Positions 16,297 through 24,667 of a stretch of DNA of 64,000 nt are shown here, in pieces. The notes below the pieces were generated by a model. The model was not told the DNA's origin and did not search any database. It saw only the letters and a program-made list of their open reading frames with translations. The position numbers and the translations under genes were made by a program. Each line of letters begins with the position of its first letter. Position 1 is the stretch's first letter. This DNA comes from Bin87 sp964347975 (lineage in GTDB: Bacteria > Chloroflexota > Dehalococcoidia > Lucifugimonadales > UBA3495), in contig CAYGAY010000015.1 in assembly GCA_964347975.1 (NCBI GenBank), positions 1 to 64,000 on the forward strand, given 5' to 3'.

Positions 16297-16833
16297 CTAT
16301 CCGCCGGTCAGGATGGCTACCACTTCCGTGGCCAGACCCTCGGCCCGCTCGCGCAGGGCCGGGCGGTCCAGGTTCTCGATGGGGTGCGCCGTAAAGATGG
16401 TGGGATAATCCTCGGCGCCCCACATTTTGGCCATGGCGTTGGCAGTGGGTATAAAGCGGTCGGTGCAAATGGTGGCGGAGGGGAGACCGGCCTTCTCAAC
16501 GTGGATTCCGTCGTGCACACTGCACGCGCTGCAGCTCCCTCAATCGCCGATGGCGACCACCACCGAGTCCACGTTGGCCACCAGTTCCTGCAACTCCCGC
16601 GGGTCGGCCGGCCGGGACGCGCTGGGCTTGCGGAGCCAGCGCACCTCTCGGATTTCGTAGCGGTTGCGCAGCACTTCGGCCAGTTCTTCCAGCAGCACGT
16701 CGGCGTTGCGCTTGCTGTCGTCAATCAGGCCGACGCGGGCGCCGGCCAGCGAGGGCAGGCGGGGCGCGCCGTCAAAAGGCGCAATCACCGGCTCGGTGAC
16801 CGGGTTGACCAGTTGATAGGTTTGGGTTGCCAT
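16297..16833 (-). CDS. UGSC family selenoprotein, copy 1
   Basis: The gene reads from ATG 16833 (preceded by AAGGAG) through an in-frame UGA at 16540-16542 to a stop at 16297. Reading UGA as selenocysteine gives 178 aa with Sec98 in the motif GDUGSCSACSVHDG, which contains U-x-x-C-x-x-C. Homology to copy 2 (50450-51013) continues on both sides of the UGA, so this is not a real end. The N-terminal half has ARVGLIDDSKRNADVLLEEL, the C-terminal half AMAKMWGAEDYPTIFTAHPI. The family is named for the UGSC motif; its reaction is not known to me. It lies 13 nt after a HEPN-like gene and downstream of the 354-aa partner gene, an apparent operon. Confidence 0.9.
16509..16528 (-). promoter_or_regulatory. 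Candidate SECIS hairpin inside UGSC copy 1
   Basis: On the minus strand GTGCA and TGCAC pair around the loop GTG (16520-16518), which begins 19 nt after the UGA. Three further pairs extend the stem past a bulged A. Loop and spacing are identical in copy 2. Confidence 0.65.
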
Positions 16834-16846
16834 GTTCAGTTCTCCT

Positions 16847-17230
16847 TTATGCAGCCAGTCGTTCAGCGTCGGCGATATAGCCGGCGGTTTCCCGAATGCG
16901 ACGCTCCGTATCTTCCAGCGGTTCACACAAGCCCATATAGAAGCAGTCGCCATGCAATACGCCCTGCCGGGAATAATAGCGCCCAACCAGGCTGCGTACC
17001 GCCGGATCTATAGCGGCCAGGGTCCGCAGTTCAGAGGAGGTTTCCGGCGTCCTCTCCGGTTCATGCCCGGTGCGCGCCAGGATGAGAGCGTCGGTGGCCC
17101 GTTTGGTTGCGCCCCAGGCTTTTTCGGCGGCGTTCCGTATTTTGCCTAGCTCCAGCATCTCCAGAGCGTCGTCGTAGAGCGTGTGGGCGTCGGCAAAGAT
17201 GGCGTCGGCGCGATGGTTGGCGATGGTCAT
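16847..17230 (-). CDS. HEPN/PaREP1-like helical protein
   Basis: This 127-aa helical protein has the segment ALEMLELGKIRNAAEKAWGA followed by TKRATDALILARTG, the pattern of PaREP1/HEPN-like proteins (a sample-to-helix motif of the type 'AAEKAWGA'). No Rx4-6H RNase motif is obvious. It lies 25 nt after the 354-aa partner gene and 13 nt before the UGSC gene, all on the minus strand. A relative occurs at 47275-47682, next to the second partner gene. The role is unknown. Confidence 0.75.
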   Translation of the reverse strand: MTIANHRADAIFADAHTLYDDALEMLELGKIRNAAEKAWGATKRATDALILARTGHEPERTPETSSELRTLAAIDPAVRSLVGRYYSRQGVLHGDCFYMGLCEPLEDTERRIRETAGYIADAERLAA

Positions 17231-17255
17231 GGGATTGCGTACCGTTCCCGTCTCC

Positions 17256-18320
17256 CTACGGTATGTTCACTGCCTTGGTAACTGCGGTGGAGCCGACTTT
17301 CGGCCCCCAACTTGGTATCACCGACGAGGAGTTGGACTCCTCGCCGCCGGCGAATACTAACAGAATATCCTCCGGTTCGGGAATCAGGGGCACCATGGTT
17401 GCCTCGTCGCCCGGCTCAACGTCGCCCCGCAATACCAGGCCGCGCTTCAGGTCGGCCGCCGAGCGCTGGATATTGGCGTGGAGGTACTCCCGGACCTGCT
17501 GCTTCGTCCAGTCCTTCCACAGGTTGCTGTTGCCGGCGATGGTGACGGCCACTTGTCCCTGCCGTATGCCCACCGACACGTCGCCCACCGACCCGGATGT
17601 GGACATCGACGTTCCCAGCGACGATGCCACGTCGGCAATAGCGTACAGGATGGCCTCGGGTCGTCCCACCGACCTCACTTGTCGGGGACCCTCGCTGGCG
17701 AACACCGTCACCGTGCTGTCGCCGGCGTCGAAACCGCGCTCCACGTGCAGCGGTGTCCAGTGGGTCTCGCCCTCCGCCTCGGCGATGCAGTAGGTGTACT
17801 TGCCGGGATGCCCAATGACGCTGCGGTCGAACAGGCCGGGGATGGCGGCGCAGGCGTTCATCAGGATGAGGCGAATCGCCCGGCCGATGGTGCCGTTGGC
17901 CCGGTTGCCGGGACCGAAGAGGTTGTTGCGACTGTTGAGTCCGATCTGCTCGCGGACCGGCCCGTTGACGATGCACAGCACCGCCGCGCCGCCCATGCTG
18001 GACGACGGGCCGACCAGGTTGAACACCGGGTCGAGCATCGCCTCGGTGGCTGCCAGCACGACGGGAAAATACTCCGGCCGGCAACCGGACATCACGGCGT
18101 TGGCCGCCGCCTTCTCCACGGTGATGACGCGCCGCCGCTCGGGCAGCTCGCCGATAACATCGTCGGGAGCGCGGCCGGCATAGCCGATAAACTCGGCAAC
18201 GCGCCCGGTAGTCGGGGGGACAACGGGCAGGCCATCGCTCCAGCCTAGTTCGTAGCCCTTCTCGATGGCCGAGAGAGCATCATCCCAGGTAGTGGTGGTA
18301 ATGTCGGTGAAAGTGGTCAA
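17256..18320 (-). CDS. UGSC-associated 'GLPVVPP' protein, copy 1
   Basis: This 354-aa soluble protein is paralogous to the one at 47738-48766. Shared blocks are GWSDGLPVVPPT near residue 30, RRVITVEKAAANAVMSGC near residue 66, NLFGPGNRANGTIGRA and GHPGKYTYCIAEAEGE. A conserved Cys sits in MSGCRPEYFPVV. I do not recognise a named catalytic fold. It is the first gene of an apparent operon with the HEPN-like and UGSC selenoprotein genes. Its recurrence next to UGSC at both loci is the best clue to its job, and a reductase or redox partner is a guess. Confidence 0.8.
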   Translation of the reverse strand: MTTFTDITTTTWDDALSAIEKGYELGWSDGLPVVPPTTGRVAEFIGYAGRAPDDVIGELPERRRVITVEKAAANAVMSGCRPEYFPVVLAATEAMLDPVFNLVGPSSSMGGAAVLCIVNGPVREQIGLNSRNNLFGPGNRANGTIGRAIRLILMNACAAIPGLFDRSVIGHPGKYTYCIAEAEGETHWTPLHVERGFDAGDSTVTVFASEGPRQVRSVGRPEAILYAIADVASSLGTSMSTSGSVGDVSVGIRQGQVAVTIAGNSNLWKDWTKQQVREYLHANIQRSAADLKRGLVLRGDVEPGDEATMVPLIPEPEDILLVFAGGEESNSSSVIPSWGPKVGSTAVTKAVNIP

Positions 18321-18341
18321 TTGTGCTACCTCAATTAGTGG

Positions 18342-18812
18342 CTATCTGTCGCGCAGCAGCACCAGTATGGGCAACGTTCTGCGCTCTGAGCTGTCGGCGG
18401 CGTGGAACACCTGAATAGCGCTTTCGGCCCGGTCAATCAAAGCAATCACATCGGAACGCCGGAAAGTGGCATCAGGGTCGTAGTCGGCTTGGTGGCGCTG
18501 CTCCGGCAAGTCGGCGAATGAAGTGGCGAAGGTTCGTATGCCGAACGGTAAGCTGGCGCGATGTTGCTCCATGCGATTTTTGGCCGGGCCGTGGTCCAGG
18601 GCGCGATAAGTCCGCAGCCATGCCAGCCGATTCGCCGGCAATAATGTTCCAACCAGGGTGTTGGCGTTGCTGGAACATAAGGCATGGAACAACGCATAGT
18701 ATGCGGCGCTGATGGCTTTTCTGAGCATTATCTGGCGCGGTCTTCCTCGGGTAGGCGTGCCGGTGTCGCCGGACAGCAGCCGGGCCGCATCAATCAGATG
18801 GTTCAAGTTCAC
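18342..18812 (-). CDS. HEPN domain-like protein
   Basis: This 156-aa helical protein starts at GTG 18812 and has RQIMLRKAISAAYYALFHAL, a typical HEPN helix. Later come ADYDPDATFRRSDVIALIDR and a C-terminal helix. HEPN proteins are often RNases paired with nucleotidyltransferase-like or small partner proteins. It overlaps the preceding 117-aa gene by 23 nt, so translation is coupled. A longer frame open to 19247 exists but the extra part is the other gene read out of frame. Confidence 0.8.
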   Translation of the reverse strand: MNLNHLIDAARLLSGDTGTPTRGRPRQIMLRKAISAAYYALFHALCSSNANTLVGTLLPANRLAWLRTYRALDHGPAKNRMEQHRASLPFGIRTFATSFADLPEQRHQADYDPDATFRRSDVIALIDRAESAIQVFHAADSSERRTLPILVLLRDR

Positions 18813-19143
18813 CGAACATCTCCCGCCAGCGCTCCTCTTCCGAGAGGCTGTTCCACTCGTCCCACTCGCCTTTGTCAACGTAGGATTCGACGGGTATTTT
18901 GAAGAACCCCAGGGCTTCCAGTTCGGGCCACATCGCCACCGAAATGGCGTTGAGCTTGGCGGGGTCCAGGATACTGTAATCCCCGTCGTACACGACGGTG
19001 ATGCGCAGGTTGTCGTCACCCTGCCAGCCAACCATAGGTTCGACCAGGATGGGATCGAAGGTGACTGTAGCAGGGAAAGTGCGGAGCAGGTGTTCGCGGA
19101 TGATGGCTTCGACATGCTTGGGAAGTTCTGCGGGTAGGGCCAT
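18790..19143 (-). CDS. Small protein partner of HEPN gene
   Basis: This 117-aa acidic protein has LPKHVEAIIREHLLRTFPAT at the start and KGEWDEWNSLSEEERWREMF near the end, with a central beta-rich block containing LRITVVYDGDYSILDP. I do not recognise a family. Its 3' end overlaps the HEPN-like gene, the arrangement seen in HEPN-based toxin-antitoxin modules. An antitoxin role is inferred from position only. Confidence 0.8.
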   Translation of the reverse strand: MALPAELPKHVEAIIREHLLRTFPATVTFDPILVEPMVGWQGDDNLRITVVYDGDYSILDPAKLNAISVAMWPELEALGFFKIPVESYVDKGEWDEWNSLSEEERWREMFGELEPSD

Positions 19144-19251
19144 GATCTATAGCCTCGGGTTGGGCAGACATTGCCACGGCGAGTTCCTTGCCGCCATGCC
19201 CGTTGTCTGGTCAAAGCGGTTCCAGTGTACCACTTTCCCCGGCCCACCGTT

Positions 19252-20577
19252 TCAGCGGCAATGCTGGTTCAGCCGGGATAGCGCCTTGTCCAGAAGGCGC
19301 ACGTCAAACTCCGCCCGGATGGTCTCCGATTCCGTATCCGTCCAAACGGTCAGCGTGTCCACCTGTTGGTAGGAGTAGATTCTGCCGGCACTGTCGCCTA
19401 TGTAGCCACTAGGCAGCGACCTGTTGCGCGACGTTATTGCCGGTGAGAACAATTGCCAATTCTCGGACTGCACTACCCCGTTTCCGTAACGCACCTTGAC
19501 CGGATGGCTGCTGCTGTGCAGCGTTCCGTCGGACTGTTTGAGCTCAAAAGCGTCGTCTGGCACCGCCGGACGCTGTTCTCCCCAGTCAAATAGAACTGAC
19601 CGATTGCCCGGTTCATCGCCCCGGCAGTAGATCGACACGTGAATGTCGTCGGAACCTTCGGCGTATAAGCTCACGTCATAGCTGGCCTTGCCGGAAGCGG
19701 TTTCCCATTCATCCCACACCCATTTGCCGTAGGCATCAGGTTTCCGGCAATGCTCCGGGTTTTGGGACAGGGCATAGTCCAAATTGCGGACATCAAACTC
19801 TATCCTCACTGTATCCGATGCGGTATTGGCCCACACGGTTAGTGTATCCGTCCCGCGCAGTTGCTGGATAAAGCCGGCGTGACCGCCCAGGCTGTAAGCC
19901 TGCCGAATCAAAGACCGTTCGTTTTCCCGCAGCCACCAGGTTTCCCGTTGCGCATCTCCGTCGTCAAAACGAACGTCAACCGAGTGCCCGATGGCATAAG
20001 TTTCGCCAGACTCATTCGTCAACTCCGTTCCTTGCACCAGAACCTTAATAGCGCCCCAATGCACCTGTGCCCAGGTATAACCATCGGGACGGCAATACAG
20101 GCGCAGGCGAGCGCCTGATGCTGCTTTACCACGCACGAAAACCGCGTAAATGGTTTCGTCCGAGCGGTTTTGCCATTCGTCCCGCTGCCATTTGCCGTAA
20201 GGATTGGGCGTAGGCGTGGGCCGGGGCGTGTTCGTCGGGCGTGGTGTGTTGGTTGGCCGGGGCGTGGCCGTCGGCGTCGGCGTTGGGGTAGCTGTGGGAA
20301 AGGGCGTGTAGGTGGGCAATGGGGTATGCGTGGGTAGCGGCGTGTAGGTGGGCAGCGGCGTGTAGGTGGGCAGTAGGGTAGGCGTGGGCGGCGGCGTGTC
20401 AGTAGGCGGCGTGTCAGCCGTCTCCGTCGGGCCGGGGGCTGTTGCGGCCGCTGCTATCGCGGTGGCGGTGGCGGCAGGTTGCTGCGTTGGGGCCGGTGTG
20501 GTTTCGGTAGCGCAGCCGATTGCCAGCAGAAAGACGGCGACAATGATGACGAGTTTCGTAACTAGATTGCCAGACAT
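19252..20577 (-). CDS. Large lipoprotein with Pro-Thr linker and duplicated domain
   Basis: This 441-aa protein begins with a lipoprotein signal, LVIIVAVFLLAIGC, with Cys22 as the likely lipidated residue. A long Pro/Thr linker follows from about residue 28 to 125, with repeats of PTYTPLP and PRPTNT, typical of Chloroflexota surface proteins. Two homologous domains of about 150 residues follow, each beginning YGKW-x-x-DEW and containing a conserved LYCR or IYCR segment and a final ALS-x-x-x-HCR. Function is unknown. A decayed copy lies at 21222-21667. Confidence 0.88.
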   Translation of the reverse strand: MSGNLVTKLVIIVAVFLLAIGCATETTPAPTQQPAATATAIAAAATAPGPTETADTPPTDTPPPTPTLLPTYTPLPTYTPLPTHTPLPTYTPFPTATPTPTPTATPRPTNTPRPTNTPRPTPTPNPYGKWQRDEWQNRSDETIYAVFVRGKAASGARLRLYCRPDGYTWAQVHWGAIKVLVQGTELTNESGETYAIGHSVDVRFDDGDAQRETWWLRENERSLIRQAYSLGGHAGFIQQLRGTDTLTVWANTASDTVRIEFDVRNLDYALSQNPEHCRKPDAYGKWVWDEWETASGKASYDVSLYAEGSDDIHVSIYCRGDEPGNRSVLFDWGEQRPAVPDDAFELKQSDGTLHSSSHPVKVRYGNGVVQSENWQLFSPAITSRNRSLPSGYIGDSAGRIYSYQQVDTLTVWTDTESETIRAEFDVRLLDKALSRLNQHCR

Positions 20578-20656
20578 TGTTATCCATCCGCTGAGAAGTG
20601 AGGGTTCCCACGGGAAGTCGCGGGCGGCGGCCCCAAGGCCCCACTCAGTACGGTCA

Positions 20657-21157
20657 CTACTCGATGTTATAGCCGGGCATTTCGTAGCGAATGAGCGTCA
20701 CGCCAAGCTGGTCGGCCTCGTCTTCCAACTCATCAGACCACCGGGCATTAGCCACACAGAAGGCTCTGGTGTTGACGCCGGTGAGGTCTTGCAGCAGGAT
20801 GGCCCGTCGCCGCGCGTTGTGAATATCCTGCTCGTTTATGGTTACCGAAACTTCAACGACGGCCTGAACCTCCGACTGCTCGCCGAGCGGCGTGCCCTGG
20901 CCGATGATGTCAATAACCCGGCCCTGGTCAAACTGTTGACGGGTCAATCTTCCGTCCCGGCGGGCCTGCAAGAGCAGGTTATTGATGCTGGAACGGTCGG
21001 TGAGGGAAATATCCGCGAAATGGTCAACCATAACGAGCTCGATTTGTTCGGAGCAATTTTGCTCGTACAACTCGTCGAGCATATCGCCAACCTGTCTGAC
21101 CAGTTGTCGGGCGATGGCCTCCGGCGATAGGTCCTGTTCAGTCAAACCGGTAGTCAT
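20657..21157 (-). CDS. Hypothetical protein, possible nuclease-like fold
   Basis: This 166-aa protein has a helical N-terminal half and a C-terminal half with QAVVEVSVTINEQDIHNARR, then CVANARWSDELEDEADQLGV. The VVEVS strand after an acidic residue (DIIGQ...E) resembles the core of PD-(D/E)XK nucleases found in Chloroflexota and cyanobacterial hypotheticals, but the full motif is not complete. It sits between the lipoprotein gene and its decayed copy. I cannot name a family. Confidence 0.7.
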   Translation of the reverse strand: MTTGLTEQDLSPEAIARQLVRQVGDMLDELYEQNCSEQIELVMVDHFADISLTDRSSINNLLLQARRDGRLTRQQFDQGRVIDIIGQGTPLGEQSEVQAVVEVSVTINEQDIHNARRRAILLQDLTGVNTRAFCVANARWSDELEDEADQLGVTLIRYEMPGYNIE

Positions 21158-21221
21158 GGCTGTTCCCAGGAAGGCGGGAAATTATTGGCATCCAGTGTAC
21201 CACTTTGGCGACTCTCTGTTT

Positions 21222-21667
21222 TCATCGGCAATGCCGGTCAAGTTTGGACAATGCTTTGTCCAGACGGCGCGCGTTAGACTCCGCCCGGATGGTGTCCGTA
21301 GCCGTTTTATTTGTCCTTGTTCTTTTCATTTTTGATGGATTCTTCAATAAGGTCCCATATGAGTCATTGGGGGCACGGGATCTCGAGTCGTCGATACAGA
21401 ACACCAATGGGATCTCCCGGGTTGCCCCGAAAATCGTCTCATATGACCATGTTCCTTCTGCTGTTCCATGGAAATCAACTATGTCATCTTCCAGTACTCG
21501 CCCTTTCGGATCCTACGCAGTCATCATCTCCAAAGACAAAAATATCATCACTCCACGAAAATCTGCCTTCGGTGGGGTTGGCATAGGCGCGGCCCCGGTA
21601 GTGCAACCGAGGGCCAGCAGGATGAGGCCAAAACGATAGCGAGTTTGGCAACCGGATTGCCTGACGT
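21222..21667 (-). pseudogene. Decayed copy of the PT-linker lipoprotein
   Basis: The 3' end encodes SNARRLDKALSKLDRHCR in one frame, close to the C-terminus of the intact lipoprotein (DVRLLDKALSRLNQHCR). At the 5' side, the sequence equivalent to its signal peptide is present with ACG where the ATG should be, and the reading frame shifts between TSGNPVAKLAIVLA and LGCTTGAAPMPT. The whole middle, including the PT linker and most of both domains, is lost or replaced by unrelated sequence. This covers most of the 21158-21751 gap. Confidence 0.75.
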
Positions 21668-21751
21668 TGTTATCCCTCCACGTCCACCAAGCCACTCCGA
21701 CGGCCCGTGTATAATGGCGCCGATGACGCAGTACGTGAAGCGAGACTATCG

Positions 21752-22465
21752 ATGACCACTGCCCGGCCCCAAGGCCGCACCAGTCCGCCGTCCCTTCTGG
21801 CCGATGGCGACCCCAAACCCCGGCGATTCACCGACCGGGAATATCAAGCCATGCTTGACGGCGGCATCATCTCCGCCGACGAGTTGGCGGAGCTCCGGGA
21901 AGGAAAATGGCGACGGTTCACCAACGCCGAATACCACGCCATGGACGATGCCGGCGTTTTCGCCCCCGACGAGCGGGTCCAGCTGGTAGCGGGAGAAATA
22001 GTCGCAATGTCGCCAATGGGAAGCCGCCATGCCGCTGCTGTCAACTGGACGACCGAGGCCTTTTACGCATCGGAACGGCTGGCCGGTCGCGCTATAGTGT
22101 GGGTGCAATGTCCGCTGGTCATACCTGACTTTTCCGAACCTGAACCGGACTTGGCCCTGCTGCATCTCCGCGACGACCGCTATGCTCTGGCCCACCCGCG
22201 CCCGGAGGACATTCTCCTGCTGGTCGAAGTGGCGGATTCTACCCTCGCCTACGACCGACGGGTCAAGCTCCCGCTTTACGCCGCCGCCGGCATTCCAGAA
22301 TCCTGGCTGATGAACCTGCGGGATAATGTAATCGAGGTGCATACTGACCCTGCGCCCGACGGCTATCGTACCGTGCGGTCTTACCGTCCCGGCGACTTCA
22401 TCGCTCCTGTTGCCTTCCCCGAGCTGAGCGTCGCGGTGTCGGAAGTCATTCCGGCCCGCGCATAG
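21752..22465 (+). CDS. Uma2 family endonuclease
   Basis: This 237-aa protein has a duplicated short helical motif (RRFTDREYQAMLDGGIISAD and RRFTNAEYHAMDDAGVFAPD) and then the Uma2 nuclease core. Core features are LVAGEIVAMSPMGSRHA, EPEPDLALL and ILLLVEVADSTLAYD, completing the PD-(D/E)XK site. Uma2 proteins are abundant in cyanobacteria and Chloroflexota; their biological role is unsettled. The TATAAT at 21709-21714 is a possible -10 element. The stop codon lies inside a TAGGGGC palindrome. Confidence 0.88.
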   Translation: MTTARPQGRTSPPSLLADGDPKPRRFTDREYQAMLDGGIISADELAELREGKWRRFTNAEYHAMDDAGVFAPDERVQLVAGEIVAMSPMGSRHAAAVNWTTEAFYASERLAGRAIVWVQCPLVIPDFSEPEPDLALLHLRDDRYALAHPRPEDILLLVEVADSTLAYDRRVKLPLYAAAGIPESWLMNLRDNVIEVHTDPAPDGYRTVRSYRPGDFIAPVAFPELSVAVSEVIPARA

Positions 22466-22487
22466 GGGCGACCGGCCGGTCGCCCCT
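22464..22487. repeat. TAGGGGC-family palindrome, gapless
   Basis: AGGGGCGACCGG and CCGGTCGCCCCT are perfect 12-bp arms with no loop. The A and first G are part of the Uma2 stop codon TAG, so the palindrome starts within the gene end. Confidence 0.8.
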
Positions 22488-22499
22488 GCTGGATTCCGG

Positions 22500-22518
22500 C
22501 CCCGTATCAAGTACGGGG
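22500..22518. repeat. CCCCGTA...TACGGGG palindrome
   Basis: CCCCGTA and TACGGGG pair around TCAAG. A similar element, with the same core ACTTGATAC, is within the inverted repeat at 32991-33117. Confidence 0.65.
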
Positions 22519-22565
22519 TGACTGACGTTCTTTCGCCGGAATGGAGGAATTTGTGTCCAAGCGAG

Positions 22566-23513
22566 TTACGCCCGCGCGTACTTGGAGAAGCTGCGCAGTT
22601 CTCGCGGCGGGTCCATGTGGCTGCCCCGGATGGTGTAGGACACCTCGGACACGTACACCGCTCCGGTGCTGTCCACGGCAATGCCGTGGGGCGCGATGAA
22701 CTGGCCGGGACCTTCGCCCTCTTCAGGAGCTCCGAATACGCAGACCCGGTCGCCGTTCCGGTCATAGATAGTGACCCGGTGGCCCAGGCCCGGCGCGTCG
22801 TCCACGCCGCCCATGCCGTTCAGTTCGCCCACGTAAATGTGGCCGCCCCAGTACACCATGGCGTCCGGTCGGTGGATGTTGCTCCACATGGTCAGGAAGT
22901 TGCCGTCGGTATCGAACAGCTGAATGCGGTGGCATTCCCGGTCCACCACGTACACCCGCTCGTCCTCGTCAAAGGCGATGTTGTGCGGTCGGATGAACTG
23001 GCCGGCGTCAATCCCCGGTTCGCCCCAGGAGAATCGATACTCCCCTTCGGCGGTGTACACGTGGATGCGGGAGTTGCCGTAGCCGTCGGAGATGTAGATG
23101 TCGCCGTTGCTGGGCCGGATGGCGGCGGAAGTGGGCCGGTTGAAGGGCTGGCCGCTCCAGCGGGGCGCCGGGTGGTTCTTCTCGCCGATTTCCATCAGCT
23201 TCTCGCCGGTTACGCTGAACTTCTGGATGGTGTGGATACCGTCGTCGGCGGCCAGCAGCGTGTCGTCCGCCGCGCTGTAGTACAGTCCGTGGGTGCGGTT
23301 CTCACTGAAGTGGCCCTGCCCGAAGGACCGCTCAAAGTTGCCGTCCTTGTCGAAGACCATGATGGGATGCTCGCCGCGGGTCAGAATGAACACGCGGTCG
23401 TCGCCATCGACCGCCACGCCGGGGCACTCCAGCAGCCGCATACCTTCCGGCAGCTTCAGCCAGTCTTCCACGAAAGTGTATTGAAAATCTCCCTGGCCAT
23501 AAACTTCAGGCAT
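22566..23513 (-). CDS. NHL-repeat six-bladed beta-propeller protein
   Basis: This 315-aa protein contains repeated propeller blades with the recurring pattern 'F-x-x-P-H-x-I-A-x-D-x-x-x-x-x-Y-V', for example IRPHNIAFDEDERVYVVDRE and IAPHGIAVDSTGAVYVSE. This is the NHL / peptidylglycine alpha-amidating lyase-like group. No signal peptide is present, so it is cytoplasmic or cell-bound. Some relatives cleave substrates, many only bind; the conserved His in RTHGLYY and PHN suggest a possible metal or active site. The start follows GGGAGA. Confidence 0.85.
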   Translation of the reverse strand: MPEVYGQGDFQYTFVEDWLKLPEGMRLLECPGVAVDGDDRVFILTRGEHPIMVFDKDGNFERSFGQGHFSENRTHGLYYSAADDTLLAADDGIHTIQKFSVTGEKLMEIGEKNHPAPRWSGQPFNRPTSAAIRPSNGDIYISDGYGNSRIHVYTAEGEYRFSWGEPGIDAGQFIRPHNIAFDEDERVYVVDRECHRIQLFDTDGNFLTMWSNIHRPDAMVYWGGHIYVGELNGMGGVDDAPGLGHRVTIYDRNGDRVCVFGAPEEGEGPGQFIAPHGIAVDSTGAVYVSEVSYTIRGSHMDPPRELRSFSKYARA

Positions 23514-23555
23514 GATCTTTCTCCCTTTGCGATGTGCGTTGAATTAATCACGACC

Positions 23556-23651
23556 GTCATTCCCGCTTCCTTCCGTCATTCCCGCGAAAGCGGGGACCCA
23601 GACCGCGCTTGCGGCACATAATACCGGATTCCCGCTTTCACCGGAATGACG
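23556..23651. repeat. Compound REP-like region
   Basis: Two copies of GTCATTCCCGC in direct order (one with GAAAGCGGG completing the palindrome) are followed by an inverted half, CACCGGAATGACG. It lies between the convergently spaced NHL and SDR genes. Confidence 0.7.
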
Positions 23652-23659
23652 AGGCTATT

Positions 23660-24436
23660 TCACTGGGCAACACACCCGCCGTCGATGACCAGTTCCGCGC
23701 CTGTGACGAAAGACGCCTCGTCGGAGGCCAGGTACAGCACGCCGTAGGCCACCTCGATGGGATGCGCCCGACGGCCCAGGGGCACCAGCGCCAGCCGTTG
23801 CGCCGCCACCTCCGGGTCATCGTAGGTGGATGCGCTCATGGGCGTCATGATCGGCCCGGGGTGCACCGAGTTGCAGCGAATGCCCTCGCGGGCGTACTGG
23901 ATAGCGGTGGCCTTGGTGAACAGGCGCACCGCTCCCTTGGAAGCGTTGTATGGGTGGGATCGCGACCAGGCTCCCGACAGGCCGGCGATGGACGATATGT
24001 TGATGATGGAACCGCCTCCGGCGCGACGCATGGCGGGGATAGCCACCTTGGTGCCCAGGAAGACGCCCTTTGAGTTCACGTTCATAACGCGATCCCATTG
24101 CTCCTCGGACGTGTCCTCCAGCGGGATATTGCGCGCCCCGCCTGCCACGGAGATGCTGATGCCCGCGTTGTTCACCAGGGCGTCCAGCTTCCCGTAGCGT
24201 TCCTCAGCCAGGGCGACCGTGGCCTGCCAGTCGGCCTCGCTGGTCACGTCCAGGTGGGTATAGGCGACGTCCAGGCCCTCGGCCCGGCAGTCGGCCTCAA
24301 CCTGCCGGCCCAGGTCGTCGAGAATGTCGCCGAACACGACCTTCGCCCCTTCCCTGGCAAACAGGCTCACCTCCTCGGCGCCCATGCCTCGGGCGCCGCC
24401 GCTGATAATGGCTACCTTGCCGTCCACTCGGCCCAT
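23660..24436 (-). CDS. SDR family NAD(P)-dependent oxidoreductase
   Basis: This 258-aa classical short-chain dehydrogenase has AIISGGARGMGAEE (cofactor Gly motif), LDVTSEADW, NNAGIS, the catalytic Ser in IINISSIAGLSGA, YNASKGAV (Tyr and Lys) and VHPGPIMTPMS. The substrate is not evident. It carries a strong ribosome site (AGGAGG) before the ATG at 24436. Neighbours are an NHL protein and a truncated HEPN gene, with no obvious pathway link. Confidence 0.93.
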   Translation of the reverse strand: MGRVDGKVAIISGGARGMGAEEVSLFAREGAKVVFGDILDDLGRQVEADCRAEGLDVAYTHLDVTSEADWQATVALAEERYGKLDALVNNAGISISVAGGARNIPLEDTSEEQWDRVMNVNSKGVFLGTKVAIPAMRRAGGGSIINISSIAGLSGAWSRSHPYNASKGAVRLFTKATAIQYAREGIRCNSVHPGPIMTPMSASTYDDPEVAAQRLALVPLGRRAHPIEVAYGVLYLASDEASFVTGAELVIDGGCVAQ

Positions 24437-24463
24437 GTGTGCCTCCTGTAGAAAGCCGGCGGT

Positions 24464-24604
24464 TCACTTAGCCGCCGGATTTTCGTCGATGATAGATTGG
24501 AGTTGCCGCACCAGCGGCGGGAGATGAACCTGAATAACCAGCCACAGCTCGTCTAGGTCAACCGTGTCGCAATCGTGAATCAGCACGTCGCGAAGGTTGG
24601 TCAT
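24464..24604 (-). pseudogene. Truncated DUF86 HEPN gene fragment
   Basis: The 46-aa frame MTNLRDVLIHDCDTVDLDEL... continues with WLVIQVHLPPLVRQLQSII, matching the C-terminal third of DUF86 HEPN RNases. The Rx4H motif (RDVLIH) is retained, but the N-terminal helices are missing and no MNT partner gene is adjacent. It is most likely a remnant. It fills the gap between the SDR gene and the divergent plus-strand gene. Confidence 0.65.
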
Positions 24605-24667
24605 GTCTGTTCAGCGTTGACAGCAGTCACCGTACCGCCGGATAATCCTACCAGCAGGGAGGCAAGC

